Positions 56,378 through 64,000 of a stretch of 64,000 bases of DNA are shown piece by piece. The notes beneath the pieces were generated by a model. That model was not told the origin of the DNA and searched no databases. It saw only the letters and a list, made by a program, of their open reading frames with translations. Position numbers and translations under genes: made by a program. Each line of letters starts with the position of its first letter. The stretch's first letter is position 1. The DNA lies in the NCBI GenBank assembly GCA_963920575.1, contig OY986967.1:26985137-27049136 (forward strand), in the 5' to 3' direction. The DNA is from Narthecium ossifragum. Lineage: Eukaryota; Streptophyta; Magnoliopsida; Dioscoreales; Nartheciaceae.

Positions 56378-59300
56378 ATGGAGTTTGAGTACGTTAACGG
56401 CAATGCCAACGGCTCTGGCGAGAGCTTGTGCATCAAGAATGACCCCCTTAACTGGAAGATGGCGGCCGAAAGCTTGTCCGGGAGCCACCTCGATGAGGTG
56501 AAGAGGATGGTGGAGGAGTTCCGGAAGCCGGTGGTGAGATTGGAGGGAGCTACGCTGACGATATCGCAGGTGGCCGCGGTGGCTGCCGCCGGAAGTGGAG
56601 GAATGGCGGTGGAGCTTTCGGAGGAGGCGAGGCCGAGGGTGAAAGCGAGCAGCGATTGGGTGATGGATAGCATGAGAAAGGGGACTGACAGCTATGGCGT
56701 GACCACCGGCTTCGGCGCCACCTCTCACCGGAGGACCAAGGCGGGCGGAGCGCTCCAGAGTGAGCTCATTAGGTGATCTATTATCAACTCTTCCTTCTTA
56801 ACTTCTTGGATTTTATCTTCTCTAAACTTAATTAAAACCCTTGTTCTTCTGTACGAAATTAAAAAAAAAAAACAGAACCTTTGTAAAAAGATTTATTCGG
56901 AATCAGAAAAAAAAAAGTGGCCAGCTGGAACCTAATTTACAACAAAAAAGAAAAGAAAAAGAATTCTAGAATCCTATCTAGACTCAAGGCAAAGAAATAG
57001 TTTGCAATCGAGCGTATATTTTACATCACTTCTGAATAAGAACTCTGGTAGTCAACAGATGACACAATCATATGCTACGAGATAGATTACATCTTCTTCT
57101 TAGGTCATAGAATTTTGTTACGTACCTTTCATGCATGAACTCTTTCTCCAGCTAGAATCCGTCAAGATGAAGGAGACTTGGCAAGTATTAAGCTATAGAT
57201 TTTCACCTTTTCTTCATAGAAGAGTAGTTTTGCTAATATTATCAGGGAAAACATACCTGAAAGCAATAACACCCAATACTAGTCTTGAATTTAAACCTTT
57301 TCTTCATAGGTGAGCCGGCTTGATGATCTCATTTATTGTATCCGTGGTGAAGGTGGTGTTGGGTCATAATTTGGTTTGGTTGGTAGGAATGGAGTAGATT
57401 CAATCTATGGAATTAGTAAAAGTCAGATGACCTCACATCACACATGAGGTTGAGGACAACCAGATCCATCCATTTGTATAGGAAAAAGTTAGACTCTCCA
57501 TCAATAGATAAGAACTCCTCCATCAACCACCACCTTTCAAAATTTCAATGATTAGCTTCAACCTAATGCACTGTAAACAAAAAGGGGCAGGCTATACATG
57601 CACCAAGCATGCAAAGATCCTGCAACTAGCAAGCATGGTATCTTTATGCCAGTGTGTTTTCCTCTATATCTTATGTGCATGATCCCCCACCGACCACTTC
57701 TCCATCTGTATGGGTAGTCTGGTTCTTCTGCCGGCCAACCATAGTAGGGCCACTAAAGCCACTTGGAGGACTCTGACAACAATTGATAGACATGGATATT
57801 TACCTTTACTATTTTTCAACGCATATGTCCCCTTGGGCAATTGCTCACTCTTGGTCCTTGGGAATTGGTTTGGAGCTCTCTGGTACACAGTAACAGGCAT
57901 TAATAGATCAGTCCCATCTCCAGCCAGTTAGTTGTTCATGTAGGTACCCCGCCTGCATGATAGACATGGATGGCACCTGTTAAATGGAGCAGAGCAGGGA
58001 TTGCATCCATTCACTCGCACTGCGATGCAGCACCACATGATATGACGATTAATGTGTCACTAGATTTTTTAATTCCTCATTCATGCAACCTGCCGACTTT
58101 CGCAAAACAAACCAGGCTTGCTTTGCGTGCGTACCTACCTCTTCCCGTGCGTGTGATTAACATGTAGAATCTTATTTGTGCAGATTCCTCAATGCCGGAA
58201 TCTTTGGCTCCGGGATGGATAACACACTGCCGGCGGCGGCGACAAGGGCTGCGATGCTGGTGCGGATCAACACTCTCCTCCAGGGATACTCCGGCATCAG
58301 GTTTGAGATCTTGGAGGCCATCACCAGCTTACTCAACGGCCGAATCACTCCATGCCTGCCCCTCCGGGGAACTATCACAGCCTCCGGCGATCTTGTGCCC
58401 CTTTCTTATATTGCAGCGATGCTGACTGGCCGCCCGAATTCTAGGGCGATCATCCCAGACGGCAAAGTTGTCGATGCTGCTGAGGCTTTCCAGCTCGCTG
58501 GAATTCCTGGTGGCTTCTTCGAGCTCCAGCCAAAAGAGGGTCTGGCTCTTGTCAATGGCACTGCAGTTGGCTCTGGCTTAGCTTCCATGGTTCTCTTCGA
58601 AACCAACATCCTCGCCGTTCTCTCTGAAGTCATGTCCGCAATATTTTGCGAGGTGATGCAAGGTAAGCCAGAGTACACCGACCACCTCACGCATAAACTG
58701 AAGCACCACCCTGGCCAGATTGAGGCCGCGGCGATCATGGAGCACATCCTCGAGGGAAGCTCCTACATGAAGATGGCTAAGAAGCTCCACGAGCAGGATC
58801 CCCTCCAGAAGCCAAAGCAAGACCGCTATGCTCTTCGCACTTCGCCACAGTGGCTTGGCCCTCTGATTGAAGTGATCAGGTTTTCGACAAAATCCATCGA
58901 GAGGGAGATCAACTCTGTAAATGACAACCCCCTAATTGATGTCTCGAGGAACAAGGCCATCCACGGTGGCAACTTCCAGGGGACACCAATCGGAGTGTCG
59001 ATGGACAACACTCGCCTGGCGATAGGATCAATTGGGAAGCTCATGTTTGCCCAATTCTCAGAGCTCGTCAATGACTTCTACAACAATGGGCTGCCTTCGA
59101 ACCTCTCCGGTGGACGGAACCCCAGCTTGGACTATGGGTTCAAAGGCGCAGAAATAGCCATGGCGGCATACTGCTCTGAGCTCCAATTCCTCGCCAACCC
59201 AGTGACCAACCATGTCCAGAGTGCCGAACAACACAACCAAGATGTGAACTCCTTGGGCCTGATCTCTTCAAGGAAGACGGCAGAGTCGGTGGAGATATTG

Positions 59301-59927
59301 AAGCTTATGTCTTCAACCTACTTGGTTGCGCTGTGCCAAGCCATCGACTTGAGGCATTTGGAGGAGAACCTCAGGAGCACTGTCAAGAACACAGTCAGCC
59401 AGGTAGCAAAGAGAGTCCTCACCATGGGCATCAATGGTGAGCTCCACCCTTCAAGGTTCTGCGAGAAAGACCTTATCACAATCATCGATAGGGAGCATGT
59501 CTTCGCATACATTGATGATCCATGCAGCTCCACCTATCCATTGATGCAGAAGCTGAGACAGGTGCTCGTTGAGCATGCGCTCAACAATGGCGAGAAAGAG
59601 AAGGATGCAAGCACTTCCATCTTCCAAAAGATCGCCACCTTTGAAGAGGAGCTGATGGCCCTTCTGCCCAAAGAAGTTGAAGCTACTCGAAGAGCATACG
59701 AGAACGGGAGCCCCGCAATAGCAAACAGGATCAAGGAATGCAGGTCTTACCCTCTCTATAAGTTTGTGAGGGAGGAGCTTGGAACTTGTCTTCTCACTGG
59801 TGACAAGATCCGATCCCCTGGAGAGGAGTTCGACAAGATCTTCATTGCCATCAACCAGGGGAAGATGATCGATTCTCTGCTTGAATGCTTAAGTGAATGG
59901 AATGGTGCTCCCATCCCTATATGCTAA
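56378..59927 (+). CDS. PAL: Phenylalanine ammonia-lyase
   Basis: Exons 56378-56772 and 58184-59927, with a 1411-bp phase-2 intron splitting the Arg codon of [12 protein letters not shown], the conserved PAL intron position. 712 aa, the normal length. The start is MEFEYVNGN; an ATG three codons upstream is not conserved. PAL deaminates L-phenylalanine to trans-cinnamate, the entry step of phenylpropanoid, lignin and flavonoid synthesis, as a cytosolic tetramer. The MIO prosthetic group forms from Ala198-Ser199-Gly200 in [16 protein letters not shown]. Phe133 (FLNAGIFG) is the residue that is His in bifunctional grass-type Phe/Tyr lyases, so this should be Phe-selective. Active-site segments NDNPLIDV and [18 protein letters not shown] are intact, and the C-terminus PIC is typical. 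No lesions. Confidence 0.98.
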
Positions 59928-60894
59928 AAAAAGGTACTTGTATACTGCAAGGATGTCTTGCTGTAGCTTCCTCAGTCTTTCTTCTGTTCGTTTATTTCCT
60001 GGTCGTTATATCTGCATGTAATTAAGATGCCCGCAAGACTAATGCAGGTAAATGTGATACCAAGACACAATCTCTGTTGTTGTTTGATTTTTTTTTTTTT
60101 TTCCCATCTTTCTGTAGTTCCCAAGCAAGAAACTTGGAGAATATAAAGGTTCGAATTCCAACTTAATTTGTCTACTACTAGTTCAGATGGGAGACTATAT
60201 ATGAAATGCAACAAATGGTATGCTATACTCTTGTAAAAGGACCTCTCAAAATTAATTAGTAGACAGAAAAGACTTAACGCAAGTGGCTTAAACAAAAGGC
60301 CTAGCTTCTTTTCCATAGCTTGAGCTATAACCCCGATCAAGGTAGCTAGAAATGTATTTAGCTGAATTTGTTTTTCGAGCACCTCTCTGAAGCTATAGAG
60401 CACCTTAGGTTCAAGTCAAACCTTGACTATTTCAACCATTTCAAACTGCGATCAAACTAAGCTATAGAGCACCTTAGGTTAAGTGAATAATATACAACAT
60501 ATCCAAGGACATAGTCATCAGGTATCAAATCGATCAAACTGCTTTATGTACAACTATAATCATGGAAAAAAAAATAAGGTGCCTTAACATGCTCATGAGG
60601 TTAAAAAAGATAACACTAACCCCTAAAACCCAATACTTCCCTACAAATCACCCTGAAGCTAAGTTAACCACCAGTGAGAAATTCTCTACCACAACAGCAA
60701 ATACGTTACTAAAAATCCTACAAATCCCAGCTCCACAAAAGAATGTAAGTGCCACAACCCCAAGCTAACCAACGATCTTGAAGGTTACTTGAGCAGTTCT
60801 CCTTACAAATGATAACTCTTTCACTGGAGCTCGTACAAATATCAAAGTGAATTAAAAACCAAGCGGTTTGAAATTAAATTCCCATTGTCCTCTT

Positions 60895-61082
60895 TTTTTC
60901 TTTTCTTTTTTGCTTAGGTGAGCCAAAATTGACTAGGCATTACATCATACGCTTACCACACAGTTACATTACACTCATTATCTGCTCATCAGCAGCTCCC
61001 ATACGCGCCCTACGAGCAAGATCATCAGCAATATCATTAGAGGTACGGGGGATATGCACAAAGATAGCCCCCCCCCCCCCCC
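60895..61082 (-). mobile_element. 5'-truncated L1-type LINE with 14-bp target duplication
   Basis: CCCATTGTCCTCTT at 60881-60894 and 61083-61096 flanks a 188-bp insert. On the minus strand the insert reads FVHIPRTSNDIADDLARRAR (the end of a LINE-encoded RNase H-like domain), a stop, a short 3' UTR and a poly-A-like tail that abuts the left duplication. A poly-C run of about 20 (61066-61085) overlaps the truncated 5' end. Confidence 0.82.
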
Positions 61083-61096
61083 CCCATTGTCCTCTT

Positions 61097-62740
61097 GATT
61101 GAACTTGAAATGCTTGGGAACCACTTCATCCAACTGAACTCAATAATGAATAAAAGGACCATATATAGTGAGGGCTTCCCAATGGCAGTTGCCTGGACAT
61201 AAATAGGGTCACATATGTGGTAGATCCAAGTGTTTGGCATTTTTGTAAGGCCCAGCCAGTCCTTCTATCCCACGTAACCGTCTGATGTCTCGATAATTAC
61301 TTTGACTATTTCAACCATTTCAAATCCTCCTTTAGCAATCATCATAGTCGACACTGCAATTAGATAAGGTAGTAGCACATACAAGCTGCAGGGTGCCTTG
61401 GACCCTAGGTCCTACTATATCCCAACTAGCAGCAATTAAGAAGAACCCTAGAGGCCCTAGAAAAATGACATGCTATCTAACCGGATGTGCTCATTCAGAT
61501 GAAAAGTTACCGTAAATTTTGTTTTAAGTTAGAATGTGTTACGTGGGGTATGCTGCGGATAATATGCATATATAGCTAGATATGTTCAAAGATATGCATG
61601 CACTAAGGTTCTGGTTCATATGGAAGCATTATAGTCTCCAAAATGTGTATTCTTATAACAAAAGGATAACAAAGGAAAAGAGAAATGGGATATGAATTTA
61701 AAAGATAGTTATTCTCAAGCTACTATTCTTAGACGGAGCAAGATCACAGCATGCCATGCTACATGGCTGGTATAAAGCTAACACTTGATGGAGTATGTCT
61801 AAAATCTCTCAACAGCTAAATTTTGGCTTCTGTAACTAATCTCATGAATTTTAATTTATCTGTAATGAGAAAGTAGGATTTGAAACAATTCTAGGCATAG
61901 AATAATGATTCTAGAAAATATGAATGTAGGATTGCATCATATTTAACAAACACTACTGTTCTATCTTTCTACAGCGTCTTCGAGCAAAAGGTATAATGCC
62001 AAAGTTTTATTTCATGAAAGCCTAATAAATAAATGCAATTTTGCAAATATCTCACTTCCCATAAATCCAAATCACAGTATCGATCTGACACAAATCTCAC
62101 TCTTGCCTAAAGTTGCTTCAACGACCCCTCCAACTTCATGCATATATGGCTGGTACTAACACTTTCAGAAAATTATTCTCAACTCAGATTCTAGTTCGTT
62201 TTGGACGACAAATCCTTGCGACTTTGAGACGATAGTGCTGTTTGCGGTCTTCATCACGAGTTCAGCTTGCATGGACAATAAGTACGTACGAAATTGTGTA
62301 AACAAAAGAGCAGTCAACATTCTAGACTAAATCTTGACAAAATACTTGTCATAGAGAATGAGTAATAGCCAAACATAACTTATATACACGCCTAAAAAGC
62401 ATTGAGTACTTGGATCTAGTAGTCATGAAGGATGATACAAGTGCTAGTGTCAAGCAGCTTTAAATACTGGGTACGTTAATATCAGACAACAGGGTCCTCT
62501 AACAGAACGTTCTGAATATAGGATAGAAGAACTAAAGATTCCAACTCATCTCCACATAAAAAGACAGAGATCCAGCACTAGAAATGAGTTTCAAGAAAGC
62601 CCGGCTATGATGAACAACCATACTTATCATGTCAGCCAAGAGAGACCGCTATGCTGATGCAAGGTGTTTGAATATATGGGCTGCCCACTTCCATCAAAAG
62701 TTCTTCTCCACTAAATAGTGGCGTGAAGATTTAACTCCAA
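61097..62740. other. Intergenic, nothing recognised
   Basis: AT-rich, no gene, no clear repeat ends. 60375-60480 just upstream of the LINE has a duplicated AGCTATAGAGCACCTTAGGTT motif about 75 bp apart. Confidence 0.5.
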
Positions 62741-62744
62741 AACA

Positions 62745-62860
62745 TGTCCTACGGGACACTTGGTCGTAGACTTTGGCGGCATAACAAGGATGACCAACGA
62801 GATTGAGCTCGGATGGGGGCTTGCAATTCCAGCGTGGCTTCTTGTAGGTCATTCGCCAAA
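62745..62860 (+). pseudogene. Decayed UGT85 exon-2 fragment
   Basis: Matches the VVYVNFGSI...NEQLIEFAWGLANS region of the paralogues at the DNA level (GACTTTGGCGGCATAACAA, GATGACCAACGAG, GGATGGGGGCTTGCAA, TAGGTCATTCG) with indels. It is preceded at 62650-62700 by text similar to the 3' flank of UGT-4 (GCAAGGTGTTTGAATA.ATGGG), so a former UGT copy or flank was here before UGT-6. Confidence 0.7.
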
Positions 62861-62865
62861 CGCGA

Positions 62866-62870
<5 letters not shown>

Positions 62871-62901
<31 letters not shown>
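62871..62901. repeat. (GA)n tract upstream of UGT-6
   Basis: GA run; a second GA tract at 62986-63003 directly precedes the UGT-6 leader. Confidence 0.85.
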
Positions 62902-62903
<2 letters not shown>

Positions 62904-63077
62904 AGCCAAGAGAGAGAAGGAGAGCCAGGCAGCCAGCCATTCAGATGATAAAGTTTGGTTAATTGCATCAGTGAGCACTAGGAGGGGGGGAGAGAGAGAG
63001 AGAGTGGAGAGCTGGAGAGATGTGCTTTGTGGCAGCTCGGAAACCTCATGCAGTGTGTGTTCCATACACAGCACAAG

Positions 63078-63792
63078 CAGGGGCGGATCCACATACTAAG
63101 GTGAGGTGGTTGGGGGGGGGCCCCCTGGAAAAAAAACAAAACCTATCTAATATCTATAGAATATTTAATTGCCCCCCTCTCAAATTAAATTTGACCCCCC
63201 ATGTAATTTAATATCTAATCTATATAAGGAATAAATGGACGGTTAAGATTTAAGAATGAGTTGAGAGGGAGAGAAGGATAACTTGATGTCGAGATACTTA
63301 AAAATGAGCTTGAAACATATATTCACCATATGCGCTCTACTGACACCTTTTCAGAGCTTCATGGGATTGTTGGTCTTGCTGAGAAGATGGTTGCAACAAG
63401 AACTAATTTGGTTTACCAATTAGTTTACAGACTTATAACTTTGGCATTAACTTTACATGTTGCAACAACAACTGTTGATAGGGCATTTTCAGATTTGAAA
63501 GTTGTGAAGACTCGGCTGCGCAATCGAATGGGAGATGAGTGGCTTACTAATTGCTTAATTCCATACATCGAGAAAGAAATTTTTGATGATGTTTCTAATG
63601 AAGATATTATACAATACTATCAACGTATGAAAACTCGGATGAAGCAATTGTAATTGTTTACTTTTATAGCTATGGTAATGTAATAAGATACTTATTTTAA
63701 ATTTTTTAATTAATTACTTATATATTTTCTTCTATAGTAATTTCTTTCTATTAAAGTTGTCCCCTTTCGTATAAATCCTGGATCCGTCACTG
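63078..63792 (+). mobile_element. Internally deleted hAT element in UGT-6
   Basis: Starts CAGGGGCGGATCCAC and ends GGATCCGTCACTG (inverted: CAGTGACGGATCCA). Flanks are AGCACAAG (63070-63077) and AGCACAGT (63793-63800), matching at 6 of 8 positions, so the duplication has diverged or lost two bases. It contains the C-terminal part of a hAT transposase. Confidence 0.85.
63330..63653 (+). pseudogene. hAT transposase C-terminal dimerisation domain
   Basis: A 107-codon open frame containing LVYRLITLALTLHVATTTVD, RAFSDLKVVKTRLRNRMGDE and NCLIPYIEKEIFDDVSNEDI. This is the conserved hAT dimerisation domain (TTF/ZMYM1-type hAT family, with the VATTTVDRAFS signature). The N-terminal zinc finger and RNase H-like catalytic core are deleted, so the protein cannot transpose the element. 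The chosen Met is internal; the family protein is several hundred residues longer. Confidence 0.88.
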
Positions 63793-64000
63793 AGCACAGT
63801 CACATAACACCTATGCTGAAGGTGGCCAAGTAGATCCTCCACTCCAAAGGCTTCCACATAACCTTCGTCAATACTGAATATAACCATCGCCGCCTCCTCC
63901 GCGTCCAAGGCTCCTCTGCCCTTGATGGCCTCCCCGGCTTCCGCTTCCAGACGATACCAGATGGTCTGCCGCCGTCCGATGACGACACCACCCAAGACAT

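Larger units (their letters stand above)
63020..64000 (+). pseudogene. UGT85-like glycosyltransferase exon 1, interrupted by a hAT element (UGT-6)
   Basis: Starts MCFVAARKPHAVCVPYTAQ at 63020, is cut at 63077 by a hAT insertion, and resumes at 63793 with HSHITPMLKVAK-like coding text. The cut falls exactly at the PAQGH catalytic-His motif. After the insertion the frame meets a TAG at about 63830, where three bases are inserted between Lys and Ile of [11 protein letters not shown], then continues openly through [12 protein letters not shown] and [13 protein letters not shown] to the window edge. Gene is inactive by insertion and stop. Exon 2 lies beyond the window. Confidence 0.88.

Overview
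This is nuclear DNA from a flowering plant, rich in transposable elements. The evidence is intron-containing UGT85-type glycosyltransferase genes, a one-intron phenylalanine ammonia-lyase (PAL) gene, Ty3-type LTRs, Helitron, hAT and Mutator-like elements, and many short repeats. GC-rich exons and Phe-type PAL suit a monocot or other non-eudicot lineage, but the species cannot be fixed from the sequence.

Layout. 1-11.3 kb is a graveyard of Ty3-type retrotransposons: a gag remnant with its 3' LTR, an inverted LTR piece, and two solo LTRs with 5-bp target duplications (CACGT and TGTCC). 11.7-25.3 kb holds the first part of a UGT85-like cluster: UGT-1 intact, UGT-2 cut by a 200-bp assembly gap and carrying two 1-bp deletions, a decayed fragment, and UGT-3 nearly intact. 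Between UGT-1 and UGT-2 lie the last two exons of an E2 ubiquitin-conjugating enzyme and a 94-95 bp tandem array. 25.6-27.2 kb is a minus-strand BAHD acyltransferase pseudogene. 27.5-37.8 kb is nested mobile DNA, with a MULE-type MITE, a Helitron, LTRs and an allene oxide synthase fragment split by LTRs. 40.3-45.2 kb has UGT-4 (intact) and UGT-5 (frameshifted). 47.8-55.4 kb is one Mutator-like element with ~0.55-kb inverted termini and a 9-bp target duplication; it carries one exon of a BEL1-like homeobox gene and is itself split by a 5.4-kb hAT element with FAR1-like and plant-mobile-domain fragments. 56.4-59.9 kb is an intact PAL gene. The right edge has UGT-6, a pseudogene interrupted by a hAT element.

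Function. The intact genes are UGT-1, UGT-4 and PAL, with UGT-3 probably functional. UGT85 enzymes glucosylate small acceptors (cyanohydrins, cytokinins, terpenoids, aromatics), and PAL starts phenylpropanoid synthesis. Proximity allows, but does not prove, a metabolic relationship. The most interesting signals are: residue 44 of the sugar-donor (PSPG) box changes from Gln to Asn to His across the UGT copies; palindromic arrays built on GATCGATC or a relative recur inside several distinct LTR types with different flanking bases; and the nested Mutator/hAT element has captured host exons.
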